A stretch of 44,321 nt of DNA, from the IMG/VR virus record IMGVR_UViG_3300008262_000697, positions 1 through 44,321 of that record; one strand, written 5' to 3'. The position numbers and the translations under genes were made by a program. The notes beneath the pieces are model-generated. The model saw only the letters and a list, made by a program, of their open reading frames with translations, did no database searches and was not told where the DNA came from. Shown here piece by piece: positions 20,251 through 27,542 of the stretch; position 1 is the first letter of the stretch; every line of letters begins with the position of its first letter. This DNA comes from a virus.

Positions 20251-20460
20251 ATGACAGAACAGAATCCCGAGAATCAACCATCCTCTTTCAAGCAGGAATG
20301 GGAAGCAAAGAAGTTACTAAAACAAGCAAAGAAAAAAGCAAGAAAAACTCTACAGAAAAAGGGTTTTACACACAGTGAGGCTACTAAGTTAGTCAAGCAG
20401 TCAATAGATAGAATCACAACAATCAAACCAATCAAACGTGCAGCAGGTAGGGGTGGCTAA
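20251..20460 (+). CDS. Small basic helical protein, 69 aa
   Basis: Start at 20251 after TGGAGA. Lys-rich helix (KKLLKQAKKKARKTLQKKGF) and C-terminal AAGRGG. Probably binds RNA or DNA given its charge; not recognised. The stop overlaps the next start. Confidence 0.65.
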   Translation: MTEQNPENQPSSFKQEWEAKKLLKQAKKKARKTLQKKGFTHSEATKLVKQSIDRITTIKPIKRAAGRGG

Positions 20461-20657
20461 TGTCTGTAATTTTGTCATGTGGTCATCGTGAAGACGATTT
20501 TGAGAAGCACTATAGCATTATGACCAAAGAGTGGTCACGAGAATATTCAAAGGCAGTTGGTTATCGTACCATCTGCCTTTCATGTTATAGAGCATATGAA
20601 AAAACAGGTGAATTGCTCTACACTGACAAAGATGCGATGGAGTGGTTGCGTGGATAA
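20460..20657 (+). CDS. Small Cys/His protein, 65 aa
   Basis: TAATG overlap. VILSCGHREDDFEKHY and YRTICLSCYRAYEKTGELL give a CGH...CLSC zinc-knuckle-like pattern. Unknown function. Confidence 0.65.
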   Translation: MSVILSCGHREDDFEKHYSIMTKEWSREYSKAVGYRTICLSCYRAYEKTGELLYTDKDAMEWLRG

Positions 20658-20775
20658 GTGTTGCAATCAAAACTGTCGTCAGGGTCGTGACTGTCCAAAT
20701 CGAATAAATTACTGGGAGGAGAGAATCAGACCATGGATATTAAAGATTATCAAAAGATGCCAGAGAAGGCACTAA
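20650..20775 (+). CDS. Cys-rich micro-protein, 41 aa
   Basis: GTG start inside the previous gene. DKCCNQNCRQGRDCPNRINY has the CNQNCxQGRDCPxR motif found in many small phage and bacterial proteins. Then a basic end. Probably metal-binding. Confidence 0.55.
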   Translation: MDKCCNQNCRQGRDCPNRINYWEERIRPWILKIIKRCQRRH

Positions 20776-20942
20776 CATTTGAAGAGTGGAAGGGAAGTGT
20801 AGCACCACCAGCTGATGATGAGTTTACGAGATCCGTGCAGAGAATGCATGGAGTTGACTACAAGAAAGAATTTGAAGAGATGCTACGTAGAGAATACGAA
20901 GAGTACCTTGACAATCTAAATGGAAGTTGGCTACTAAAATGA
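20733..20942 (+). CDS. Small charged protein, 69 aa
   Basis: Ribosome-binding site GGAGGAGAG upstream. Helical, ending EFEEMLRREYEEYLDNLNGS. Not recognised. Confidence 0.6.
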   Translation: MDIKDYQKMPEKALTFEEWKGSVAPPADDEFTRSVQRMHGVDYKKEFEEMLRREYEEYLDNLNGSWLLK

Positions 20943-21127
20943 TTACAAAAGAAAAACTTGAGCATCATATCTCGCACCTACTTGAGCAACATCGTGCGAT
21001 CGATAAAGAAATCACGGAGTTGGATTGTCACTACGATGAGTCGATCGAGTGTCATAATCTAAAGAAAAAGCGACTCAGACTAAAGGACGAGATAGAGAGA
21101 TGTCGGAAACAAATACTACAACTATGA
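20939..21127 (+). CDS. DUF465/YdcH-like helical protein, 62 aa
   Basis: Start at 20939 in an ATGA overlap. HHISHLLEQHRAIDKEITEL and NLKKKRLRLKDEIERCRKQI give the two-helix HxxLxEHxxIDxEI...LKKxRLxLKDEI pattern of DUF465. The family's role is unclear. Confidence 0.7.
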   Translation: MITKEKLEHHISHLLEQHRAIDKEITELDCHYDESIECHNLKKKRLRLKDEIERCRKQILQL

Positions 21128-21291
21128 GCACGTTTGCACGATGGATTGTCGGACTACTGACCATCGTGTTTTTTCCTTTTACAATTGCAATACTGGCACT
21201 TTATGCAATCTTCTATAAGATACCAGTGTTCGTGGGTTGGGTTGTTGAAGAGACGATTAATGGGATACGAGAGAAATGGTCGGGACGATAA
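21100..21291 (+). CDS. Single- or double-pass membrane protein, 63 aa
   Basis: Hydrophobic WIVGLLTIVFFPFTIAILAL, then amphipathic end. Overlaps both neighbours. Function unknown. Confidence 0.6.
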   Translation: MSETNTTTMSTFARWIVGLLTIVFFPFTIAILALYAIFYKIPVFVGWVVEETINGIREKWSGR

Positions 21292-21368
21292 TACTTGCAC
21301 TAATTGGATCGTTGGTGCTTTACTTTCTAATTTGGGCAGGGGATCACTATGATGACGACGATCAGTGA
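21276..21368 (+). CDS. Membrane micro-protein, 30 aa
   Basis: MVGTIILALIGSLVLYFLIW then AGDHYDDDDQ. One membrane helix and an acidic tail, nested between overlapping genes. Plausible but short. Confidence 0.4.
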   Translation: MVGTIILALIGSLVLYFLIWAGDHYDDDDQ

Positions 21369-21516
21369 GATAAAACTTATCAAGTATCGTGATGCTGGTT
21401 TGCCGACGTACACGTACTTCTGGACGAGAGATAATAAAGTATTCAGTCCATACTTTGACTCTGAGGAAGAAGCCAATGCATGGATTGAATCACACAAGTC
21501 AAAGGAAAACAAATGA
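21349..21516 (+). CDS. Small protein, 55 aa
   Basis: Begins MMTTISEIKLIKYRDAGLPT and contains YFDSEEEANAWIESHKSK, the ending typical of small alpha/beta phage proteins with an E-E-A-x-A-W motif. Overlaps both neighbours. Function unknown. Confidence 0.6.
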   Translation: MMTTISEIKLIKYRDAGLPTYTYFWTRDNKVFSPYFDSEEEANAWIESHKSKENK

Positions 21517-21701
21517 AAACACTGCAGCAACAAGAAACTGAAGTCATCCTCGCCATGGGTAAGGAACTTGAAGAGCTAAGAGCATGGAAACAACGACATC
21601 TGGACACTGCAAGTAAAATCGTTGAATTTACTAAAATGTATCCTTCCAATCACAAGACCAAAGTGGAAGAAGCACCAAAGAATGTGGGATACGAAATTTG
21701 A
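21513..21701 (+). CDS. Small helical protein, 62 aa
   Basis: ATGA overlap. Coiled-coil helix (QQQETEVILAMGKELEELRA). Not recognised. Confidence 0.6.
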   Translation: MKTLQQQETEVILAMGKELEELRAWKQRHLDTASKIVEFTKMYPSNHKTKVEEAPKNVGYEI

Positions 21702-21710
21702 AAGTGGAGA

Positions 21711-22103
21711 ATGAACAATCATATTAAACATTTAGCGAATGGTGACTTTGAAGTAGTACCATTGGACGATCCAAAGTTTCTGGAAGCACAGAGAAAGCGA
21801 GAGGAAGCACTGCAACAACTCGCTGATCTTTCGCAGGAGATGGAAAAAGCGAAGCAAGAGTACGAGAAAAGGAACGATGAGTGGTGGAATAATCTTTCCT
21901 ATGATGAACGCTGTGATGCATTTTATGCAGTGACTAAGAGAATTTATCAAGGTGAAATGATAGACAAAGGTTCGTATCGTTATGTTCTCTATCATATCTT
22001 TGGTTTTGGTCCAGAAATGTATGGTGCAGGTATGGACTGTGGATATATGGCACTGCATAATGCCATTGTGACAAGTGAAGATTCAGACGAGAATTCGCTA
22101 TGA
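21711..22103 (+). CDS. Helical protein, 130 aa
   Basis: Coiled coil about residues 25-55 (REEALQQLADLSQEMEKAKQ) followed by WWNNLSYDERCDAFYAVTKR and GSYRYVLYHIFGFGPEMYGA. The C-terminal part looks like a conserved phage domain. Function unknown. Confidence 0.65.
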   Translation: MNNHIKHLANGDFEVVPLDDPKFLEAQRKREEALQQLADLSQEMEKAKQEYEKRNDEWWNNLSYDERCDAFYAVTKRIYQGEMIDKGSYRYVLYHIFGFGPEMYGAGMDCGYMALHNAIVTSEDSDENSL

Positions 22104-22174
22104 TGGAAATCGCCATCGTGTTACTTGCAATTATCGTCTGGGAACTGGACGAGATACGTAGGAAGATGAAATGA
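22100..22174 (+). CDS. Membrane micro-protein, 24 aa
   Basis: MMEIAIVLLAIIVWELDEIR then RKMK. ATGA overlaps at both ends support translation, although length is minimal. Confidence 0.4.
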   Translation: MMEIAIVLLAIIVWELDEIRRKMK

Positions 22175-22467
22175 TTGATATAAATTTTAAGACGTATGAC
22201 TATGCCATCGGTGGTAAGATGGTAGTCGGTAGAGGTACACTCACTGATTCCTATCGTATGATGCTTGAGGATGGAGATCGTGAGGCACAGAAGCAATTAA
22301 AGACTTCACTGATACATCAGATGGCTGAGTTTATTCTGGAGAATAATCTAGTCGAGTTTACGTATCAGGACAATCCGATAGACATGAGTCGTTCAATTCA
22401 TGTACGTGCGTATCTGGCTCCAAACGATCAGGTAAAGATTCTACGACTCGCCAATAAGATAGTATGA
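22171..22467 (+). CDS. Protein of 98 aa, unknown
   Basis: Starts MIDINFKTYDYAIGGKMVVG, with a helix LKTSLIHQMAEFILENNLVE and beta-strand end. ATGA overlaps both sides. Probably alpha/beta fold; no family recognised. Confidence 0.65.
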   Translation: MIDINFKTYDYAIGGKMVVGRGTLTDSYRMMLEDGDREAQKQLKTSLIHQMAEFILENNLVEFTYQDNPIDMSRSIHVRAYLAPNDQVKILRLANKIV

Positions 22468-22775
22468 GTAAAATTTTCGTAATTGCAGGTACGAATCATG
22501 AAGCCAATGACTGGATTCGTAGGAATATGGAAAAGCGACACATCAGTGGTACTACCACTCTTTCTCGCTCTGAGTACGTTTACGTTGCCGATCCAATAGT
22601 CCTACGTGGATTTAGAGATCCGCATGGTGTATTCATTGGTACATGGAGAGAAAGAAAAGACATCGAGCAGGTAATTGAGACGCTACTTCAACAAAGCGTG
22701 CATGTTAACAAAAGTTTGGAAATGCTTCGAAAAGAAGTTGCAGTAATGAAACACTCTATTGTCGTCTTTCCTTAG
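22464..22775 (+). CDS. Conserved T4-like phage protein, 103 aa
   Basis: SKIFVIAGTNHEANDWIRRN, then VYVADPIVLRGFRDPHGVFI and GTWRERKDIEQV. The same order (IxVIAG...A..WIR...RG...P.GVF.GTWR.R.DI) recurs in T4-like phages from memory. Likely a Rossmann-type small protein; function unknown. Confidence 0.7.
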   Translation: MSKIFVIAGTNHEANDWIRRNMEKRHISGTTTLSRSEYVYVADPIVLRGFRDPHGVFIGTWRERKDIEQVIETLLQQSVHVNKSLEMLRKEVAVMKHSIVVFP

Positions 22776-22808
22776 GGTCTCCTACGGAAAATTCTCATAA
22801 GGAAAAAC

Positions 22809-23105
22809 ATGAAAATCCTTCTAATGACTCTCGCACTCGTGAGCACATCCGCACTCGCACAATTCGTCTATAACTATGAAATACCCTGTGCCGAAACCAA
22901 TCAAATTATTGACTCTCTTAAGAGTGCAAAGTACACTGAAAAACTTACATGGACTGGTAACGATATAAACGACAAGTCAATGTATAGTCTCTGGGTCAAT
23001 CCGACTACAAATACGTGGACGCTACTCAAGATGTCTGAAGCCAAAGTTAGCTGTGTTCTCGGTGCAGGTACAGATTCAAAGTTAATTCTCGGTGAACGCA
23101 CATGA
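22809..23105 (+). CDS. Secreted protein, 98 aa
   Basis: Signal peptide MKILLMTLALVSTSALAQ, then a beta-rich domain with two cysteines (PCAETNQ and VSCVLGAG). Similar small periplasmic proteins occur in T4-like phages. AAGGAAAA upstream. Confidence 0.65.
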   Translation: MKILLMTLALVSTSALAQFVYNYEIPCAETNQIIDSLKSAKYTEKLTWTGNDINDKSMYSLWVNPTTNTWTLLKMSEAKVSCVLGAGTDSKLILGERT

Positions 23106-23368
23106 GTAATGATATCGTACACTCTGCTCTAGCGGAGAGAAGAAAAGAATTTAATCAAATTCTTGAAGATCTCAATGCTCTCTACAAAGAAGTCAATGTA
23201 AGTCACTGTCCTACACTCTTTAAAGCGATTATGGAATTAGAGAGAATTGCAGATAGAGATACAAAGAAGATAAAGGAAGCACTGGAGTGGATCGAATTCG
23301 TGCTAGAAAATCCAGACGAGCTAAGATCACTAAGGAATGCAAGAGATTTACTAAGGGATGCACTATAG
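23102..23368 (+). CDS. Helical protein, 88 aa
   Basis: ATGA overlap. Fully helical and charged (ALAERRKEFNQILEDLNALY). Not recognised. Confidence 0.6.
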   Translation: MSNDIVHSALAERRKEFNQILEDLNALYKEVNVSHCPTLFKAIMELERIADRDTKKIKEALEWIEFVLENPDELRSLRNARDLLRDAL

Positions 23369-23371
23369 AAA

Positions 23372-23674
23372 ATGATACACTTCACCAATACCAACAATCC
23401 TATCGACTTTCCTAAGTGCACGTGTCATACCTGCTATCCTATCTCCTGTGAAGATCCAAGATCCATGTTTATGAGGCTTCTCGGGAATCGAAAAATGACT
23501 GAAGAATACGATGTAGTCCTCGATACACTACAAAAACAACGGAATATTCTCTGGAAAATGACTGAACGTAATATGACGTCTGAATTCCTAGGTATGAGTA
23601 TTATGGATGATATCCGACTAGAACAGATAGAACAACTCGATAAAGCAATGAAGATGTGGAGAGAGCAGAAGTGA
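23372..23674 (+). CDS. Cys-containing protein, 100 aa
   Basis: N-terminal FPKCTCHTCYPISCEDPRSM suggests a zinc knuckle; the rest is helical. Overlaps the next gene. Function unknown. Confidence 0.6.
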   Translation: MIHFTNTNNPIDFPKCTCHTCYPISCEDPRSMFMRLLGNRKMTEEYDVVLDTLQKQRNILWKMTERNMTSEFLGMSIMDDIRLEQIEQLDKAMKMWREQK

Positions 23675-23835
23675 AGTATTATTGTAATTGCTGGTACTGT
23701 ACAAGAGCAAAGACGAAGAAAGCGATTGCTAGAGAGAAGGAAAAGCGTTACTTTAGGTGTCGCTCTAGAATGGTGGACAGTCTCGAGGATAAATCGGAAT
23801 TGCAACGAATACAAGCGAACAGGCATGGCGTATAA
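23671..23835 (+). CDS. Basic Cys protein, 54 aa, GTG start
   Basis: Starts KYYCNCWYCTRAKTKKAIAR, with CNCWYC then FRCRSR, possible metal ligands. GTG start at an overlap (GTGA). Overlaps the next gene by 11 nt. Confidence 0.5.
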   Translation: MKYYCNCWYCTRAKTKKAIAREKEKRYFRCRSRMVDSLEDKSELQRIQANRHGV

Positions 23836-23935
23836 AGAAAAAACCTGCCCAAAGTGCCAAGCCAAGCATAACAAGCGTGGTGAGTTCTGCTCTCGTTCAT
23901 GCGGTAATACACGAAAGCACACGGAGGAAGTGTAG
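23825..23935 (+). CDS. C4 zinc-knuckle micro-protein, 36 aa
   Basis: KTCPKCQAKHNKRGEFCSRS followed by CGNTRKHTEEV gives CPKC...C-x3-C, a four-Cys zinc ribbon found in other phage micro-proteins and in NUMOD-like regions. Likely real; role unknown. Confidence 0.6.
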   Translation: MAYKEKTCPKCQAKHNKRGEFCSRSCGNTRKHTEEV

Positions 23936-23956
23936 TCTGCAAGTTGCAAGATAAAT

Positions 23957-23985
23957 TTGTCTTTTATTTGACTTTGGGCGATAAT
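23957..23985 (+). promoter_or_regulatory. Sigma70-like promoter
   Basis: TTGTCT (23957-23962), 17-nt spacer, GATAAT (23980-23985). Just upstream of a 13-bp tandem repeat and the 42-aa gene. Confidence 0.7.
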
Positions 23986-23987
23986 TC

Positions 23988-24013
23988 GGTGTTACCCTTT
24001 GGTGTTACCCTTT
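23988..24013 (+). repeat. 13-bp tandem direct repeat
   Basis: GGTGTTACCCTTT occurs twice in a row, spanning the likely transcription start of the promoter at 23957. It could be a regulator-binding site or a slippage duplication. Confidence 0.8.
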
Positions 24014-24027
24014 GATATGGAGTGATT

Positions 24028-24156
24028 ATGAATCCAGTGAAATTAGCCGAAATTTTAGAAGTCCTAGCCGAATTATCGGTGAATGGAGAGAGTTATGAAG
24101 AGTGTCTCTATGCCTTAAAACTCCAGACCGAGCTAAGTAAGCGTCTACTTACGTAA
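24028..24156 (+). CDS. Small helical protein, 42 aa
   Basis: MNPVKLAEILEVLAELSVNG then a second helix. AT-GGAG upstream. It is the only gene between a promoter and the dyad/terminator at 24135, and its stop lies in that dyad. Confidence 0.55.
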   Translation: MNPVKLAEILEVLAELSVNGESYEECLYALKLQTELSKRLLT

Positions 24157-24197
24157 GTAGCTACTTACTTCCCTAATCCCTACTATTCTGTAGGGTT
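24135..24197 (+). terminator. Dyad plus terminator hairpin
   Basis: CTACTTACGTAAGTAG (24145-24160) is a perfect palindrome flanked by AAGTAAG (24135-24141) and CTTACTT (24164-24170). The terminator stem CCCTAC (24178-24183)/GTAGGG (24190-24195) follows. Same module as at 4877, 14527 and 37882. Confidence 0.75.
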
Positions 24198-24212
24198 ATT
24201 TCCAGAAAGTTG

Positions 24213-24241
24213 TTGTCGGAAATTCGCAATTAGGGAATAAT
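24213..24241 (+). promoter_or_regulatory. Sigma70-like promoter
   Basis: TTGTCG (24213-24218), 17-nt spacer, AATAAT (24236-24241), driving the AAA ATPase operon. Confidence 0.7.
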
Positions 24242-24276
24242 CTCTATTATTGATTCGAGATTAAAGGAAAATGATT

Positions 24277-25176
24277 ATGACCCAAGTGACTGCTGTTTCT
24301 TTCGATGCCAAGACTGGCAACTACTTCGCAAAAGTCGGTTCTAAGACCATCAAGTCTTACTCCAAGTCTTATGTGGAGCGTCGTGTGAAGTCCATGGTTG
24401 GTGACATCGAAGTGGCAGTTGCTGCAGCTGTTGAGAAGTCGAATCGCTACGACATCAATACTCGTTTCGGTTTCGTTGAGAAGTTGGTGAACATGGTTGC
24501 CACTGGTGTTCAGCCCTCTGCTGTTATCACTGGTGAGGGTGGACTCGGTAAGACTTACACTGTGACCAAGACTCTGGAAGCCAATGGCTACAAGGACATC
24601 TCTGATCTTGCAGACTTCCAAGTTGGCTCGATTATCAATACTCGTAAGTGCTTTACGATGATTAAGGGTTTCTCGACTGCTAAGGGTTTGTATCGTACAC
24701 TGTTCGAAAACAACAAGTCGATCGTTGTGTTCGATGACTGTGATGCTGTTCTGAAAGATCCAATTGCTCTGAATCTTCTCAAAGGTGCTCTGGACTCTTA
24801 CGGTAAGCGTATTATTTCCTGGAATGCCGATATGAAGGACGACGATCTGCCACGTTCATTCGAGTTTACTGGTCGTGTGATCTTCATCTCGAACATGGAA
24901 CAGGATCGTATCGACCAAGCCATTCGTAGTCGTTCGATGATGATTGACCTGTCGATGACTCTAGACCAGAAGATCGATCGTATGGAGTTTATTGCTGCAT
25001 CCGATGAGTTCTTGCCTGAGTACGATGCCACCATTAAGACTGATGCTCTGAAGCTGATTCGTAGCATTAAGACTGAGTGCAAAGAGATATCTCTCCGTAC
25101 TCTGATTGCTGTATCGAAGGTTCGTGCCAGCAACAAGGACTGGAAAGATCTGGCTACCTACATGTTGACTGCTTAA
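24277..25176 (+). CDS. AAA-family ATPase
   Basis: 299 aa from ATG 24277, chosen because AAGGA is 8 nt upstream; the ATG at 24271 is only 2 nt away from it. Walker A GEGGLGKT (86-93), Walker B IVVFDDCD (149-156), sensor-1 VIFISNM and an arginine-finger motif RSRSMM. The N-terminal 80 residues are unique. Related ATPases occur in T4-like phages and plasmids. A DNA or protein remodelling role is expected; the substrate is unknown. Confidence 0.85.
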   Translation: MTQVTAVSFDAKTGNYFAKVGSKTIKSYSKSYVERRVKSMVGDIEVAVAAAVEKSNRYDINTRFGFVEKLVNMVATGVQPSAVITGEGGLGKTYTVTKTLEANGYKDISDLADFQVGSIINTRKCFTMIKGFSTAKGLYRTLFENNKSIVVFDDCDAVLKDPIALNLLKGALDSYGKRIISWNADMKDDDLPRSFEFTGRVIFISNMEQDRIDQAIRSRSMMIDLSMTLDQKIDRMEFIAASDEFLPEYDATIKTDALKLIRSIKTECKEISLRTLIAVSKVRASNKDWKDLATYMLTA

Positions 25177-25188
25177 TAGGAGAATAGT

Positions 25189-25344
25189 ATGAGTAAGCGT
25201 AAAGAAACCCCTGAAGAATTTAAAGCACGTGTCGAAGCTGGTGTTGCAAAGGCGATGCGTAAGAGTTATGATCTAGTTGCTGAGGGTCGCCGACAGCTTG
25301 AAGAAGCAAAGCGTAAAGCAAAAGAACTGGCACAGACTGCCTAA
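25189..25344 (+). CDS. Small basic helical protein, 51 aa
   Basis: TAGGAGAATAGT ribosome-binding site. Helical with many Lys, Arg, Glu (SKRKETPEEFKARVEAGVAK). Follows the ATPase closely, so may be a partner. Not recognised. Confidence 0.6.
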   Translation: MSKRKETPEEFKARVEAGVAKAMRKSYDLVAEGRRQLEEAKRKAKELAQTA

Positions 25345-25353
25345 GGAGTTATT

Positions 25354-25563
25354 ATGAAGATCAATGTAACAATCAATGGCATCTCGTTCTACACTACTAG
25401 TGCTGCTATTAAGAGAGGTGTAGGTAATAACAGTAATGTAAATGTGGCAGTGCAGCAAGTGTTCGCAGACCTACACAATGCAGTGGGTATTGGTACTACG
25501 ATTCGTCTCTACGACCACCAAATGAAACAACATACATACGACATACAATTGAGGAGAGTATAA
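25354..25563 (+). CDS. Small beta/alpha protein, 69 aa
   Basis: AAGGAG upstream. MKINVTINGISFYTTSAAIK then helix and strands ending TYDIQLRRV. Function unknown. Confidence 0.65.
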   Translation: MKINVTINGISFYTTSAAIKRGVGNNSNVNVAVQQVFADLHNAVGIGTTIRLYDHQMKQHTYDIQLRRV

Positions 25564-25793
25564 TGGGCGCAATTAAGGAACAAATCAACGATATCCTCGA
25601 AATGCTCGAAGATACCAATATGGACTTTGATGTAGTTGCAAAGTATTTCGGTATGACGCCACGTGAAGTGTACGATATCGCCTGTGATTATAGCGAGTAC
25701 TTTGATGACTCCATGGATGGCGACCACGACTCGGCTATGGCTTCTGCTGGGTTTGGAACTGATGAGGACTATGGTTACTATGGGGATGAATAA
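25563..25793 (+). CDS. Acidic small protein, 76 aa
   Basis: TAATG overlap. N-terminal helix-turn-helix-like VVAKYFGMTPREVYDIACDY, then very acidic tail (DSMDGDHDS, DEDYGYYGDE). Could bind DNA or mimic it; function unknown. Confidence 0.65.
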   Translation: MGAIKEQINDILEMLEDTNMDFDVVAKYFGMTPREVYDIACDYSEYFDDSMDGDHDSAMASAGFGTDEDYGYYGDE

Positions 25794-25800
25794 GCGAATA

Positions 25801-25828
25801 TAATACCCTTACCACACAAAAGGGATTA
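25801..25828 (+). terminator. Weak terminator-like hairpin
   Basis: TAATACCC (25801-25808) pairs with GGGATTA (25822-25828) with one bulge. No T run, so termination is doubtful. Confidence 0.35.
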
Positions 25829-25902
25829 TCTGTAAATCTGTATTTGAAGGGACTCCTACCTCATGGTCGAAACACGATTAACCCCAGCCCTACATTTATC
25901 TC

Positions 25903-25931
25903 TTGTCTTGCAAGATTCTCTGTAGTATAAT
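25903..25931 (+). promoter_or_regulatory. Sigma70-like promoter with TCTTGCAAGA dyad
   Basis: TTGTCT (25903-25908), 17-nt spacer, TATAAT (25926-25931). Shares CTTGTCTTGCAAGATT with the promoter at 16646, implying a common regulator. Confidence 0.85.
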
Positions 25932-26013
25932 AATCTCTATAGGGTTACATGGTTGCGAATCAATTGCAGCCAAAAAATTTCTCCGAGAAAATTTTCACTG
26001 TAAAAGGTTGCAT

Positions 26014-26241
26014 ATGAAAGTATTTGATACATTTGAGATTGTAGAGGGTATGAAACCCTGTAGGAAGAAACCGATTGTAATTCATGCACAGTCGATTCCC
26101 ACTGAGTTTCGAGTCAATACCTTGGAGGGTAATTATAAGCAGGGTAAGGCTGGAGATTATCTCATGTGTGGTATTGATGGTGAGTTGTATATTTGTGATC
26201 GAGAGATCTTTGAGAAAACTTATGATTGGGTGCAAGAATGA
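26014..26241 (+). CDS. PGDYL-domain phage protein, 75 aa
   Basis: Start at 26014 (MKVFDTFEIVEGM). CRKKPIVIHAQSIPTEFRVN, then TLEGNYKQGKAGDYLMCGID and YICDREIFEKTYDWV. The KPI.I.A...E..V.T.EG....GDYL..G..GE.Y.....F..TY order is a widespread phage domain of unknown function. Confidence 0.8.
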   Translation: MKVFDTFEIVEGMKPCRKKPIVIHAQSIPTEFRVNTLEGNYKQGKAGDYLMCGIDGELYICDREIFEKTYDWVQE

Positions 26242-26447
26242 ACGAACGAATTAAAGAACTTGCTGATAAGATATGGGAAGAAAAATACTGGACTAATCCT
26301 AACACGGATAAACTTTTGCCAGCACAGTTAAACAGATTCGCTGAGTTGATTCTACAGGATGTCATGTCCATCTGTGAAAAGATGGGTGATAGAGGTATGG
26401 ATGGTCACTATTGTGTAGATAAGATTCGTAAGGAATTTGGAGTATGA
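26238..26447 (+). CDS. Small helical phage protein, 69 aa
   Basis: Start at 26238 in an ATGA overlap. NERIKELADKIWEEKYWTNP then FAELILQDVMSICEKMGD. The NERIKELA...FAELI...VM pattern is a very common short phage family of unknown role. Confidence 0.75.
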   Translation: MNERIKELADKIWEEKYWTNPNTDKLLPAQLNRFAELILQDVMSICEKMGDRGMDGHYCVDKIRKEFGV

Positions 26448-26791
26448 GTCTAGATGTCTATCTTTCAAAGATGATGCCCACTGAGGTTTTTACTGGGAAT
26501 ATTACTCACAATCTTGGCAAGATGGCTGACAAGGTTGTTCTTTCTAATGGGCAGACTCTCTATCAGATTCTTTGGCGACCCGATGAATGCACTCCACCCT
26601 ATACGAAGGCGAGTGAGATTGCAGAGTTGCTTGATGAAGGATGGAATATTTTACTTTCGAATCCCGAGGAATATAAGAAATACAATCCAGAGAATGGTTG
26701 GGGCAACTATGATGGTCTGGTAAATTTTGTGTATCAATATCGTAATGCTTGTTGGGATGATCCCGATGCGAAGATTGGAGTTTCGAGATGA
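26444..26791 (+). CDS. Conserved phage protein, 115 aa
   Basis: MSLDVYLSKMMPTEVFTGNI, NLGKMADKV, ILWRPDE, NPENGWGNYDGLVNFVYQYR. Same layout as a family of ~115-aa phage proteins beginning SLDVYL. Function unknown. Confidence 0.75.
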   Translation: MSLDVYLSKMMPTEVFTGNITHNLGKMADKVVLSNGQTLYQILWRPDECTPPYTKASEIAELLDEGWNILLSNPEEYKKYNPENGWGNYDGLVNFVYQYRNACWDDPDAKIGVSR

Positions 26792-26994
26792 AAGAAAAGT
26801 ACTTTAATTTTTTGGATTCCCTAAGAGACAGTGGACAGATTAATATGTTTGGGGCTGCTCCGTATCTTGCAGAGTTGTATGATTTAAATAGATACGAAGC
26901 AAAACAAATTGTATTGGAATGGATGAGCACCTATGGCGAACGTAAAGCAAGGCAATTCGACACGACCACCACAGTGGTGGAAACATCTACGTGA
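26788..26994 (+). CDS. Small helical protein, 68 aa
   Basis: ATGA overlap. FNFLDSLRDSGQINMFGAAP then YLAELYDLNRYEAKQIVLEW. Resembles a helical motif seen in phage proteins beside 115-aa SLDVYL genes. Function unknown. Confidence 0.7.
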   Translation: MKEKYFNFLDSLRDSGQINMFGAAPYLAELYDLNRYEAKQIVLEWMSTYGERKARQFDTTTTVVETST

Positions 26995-27079
26995 CTGGAA
27001 GCGAGTCTTCTGGAAAAAGGAACGTAAGGCACAGAAAAGGAATATTGACAATGAGCAAAAAACTAGAGATTCCCTATGA
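26933..27079 (+). CDS. Basic Trp-rich protein, 48 aa
   Basis: Starts within the end of the previous gene. STRPPQWWKHLRDWKRVFWK then KERKAQKRN. Such basic Trp-rich short proteins recur in T4-like phages. Both ends overlap other genes, so it is plausible rather than certain. Confidence 0.45.
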   Translation: MANVKQGNSTRPPQWWKHLRDWKRVFWKKERKAQKRNIDNEQKTRDSL

Positions 27080-27260
27080 AGTAGCCGATGGTATTACATT
27101 GGCGACTCTACAAGATCATCTCGAATACCTAGAGCAAGAGCTAAAGGATCATGTTGAGAATGGTAAGTGGATGCATCCCGAAGATGTATTAAAGAGTCGT
27201 GGTGAATATATCCCTGCATTAAAAGTGCTTGTGAAATTCTTTGGTGGAGACTATGAGTAG
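27051..27260 (+). CDS. Small helical protein, 69 aa
   Basis: Start at 27051. IPYEVADGITLATLQDHLEY then LEQELKDHVENGKWMHPEDV. This layout (V.D.I.L..L..HL.YL..EL......HPED) recurs in T4-like phages. Function unknown. Confidence 0.7.
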   Translation: MSKKLEIPYEVADGITLATLQDHLEYLEQELKDHVENGKWMHPEDVLKSRGEYIPALKVLVKFFGGDYE

Positions 27261-27411
27261 AATCTTTCTTCTTTGTTTTCTGCTGACTGGTTGCACCACC
27301 TATGATCACTCTATTCATATGAAGGATGTAAACATTAACACAACAACGATTGAGAAGAAATGTGGTATAAAGTGTACTCCAGTTCGCAATCCAGAGAATC
27401 CCTATAAATGA
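27253..27411 (+). CDS. Small lipoprotein, 52 aa
   Basis: MSRIFLLCFLLTGCTTYDHS has a lipobox LTGC. Mature part has two more cysteines (KCGIKCTP). Short phage lipoproteins can act as superinfection-exclusion or spanin components; neither is demonstrated. Confidence 0.6.
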   Translation: MSRIFLLCFLLTGCTTYDHSIHMKDVNINTTTIEKKCGIKCTPVRNPENPYK

Positions 27412-27542
27412 CGGATGATGAAGTATTAAAAATGTATAACGAGATGCTAGAGTATTTCGGCACACTACCCAACCCAGAACAAGAACCACGAAGATTTGCA
27501 TACTATGTAAAATTGTATCGATACTATAAGGAAAGAAAATGA
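27408..27542 (+). CDS. Small protein, 44 aa
   Basis: ATGA overlap. MTDDEVLKMYNEMLEYFGTL, NPEQEPRRFAYYVKLYRYYK. Tyr-rich helical; overlaps the next start. Unknown function. Confidence 0.55.
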   Translation: MTDDEVLKMYNEMLEYFGTLPNPEQEPRRFAYYVKLYRYYKERK

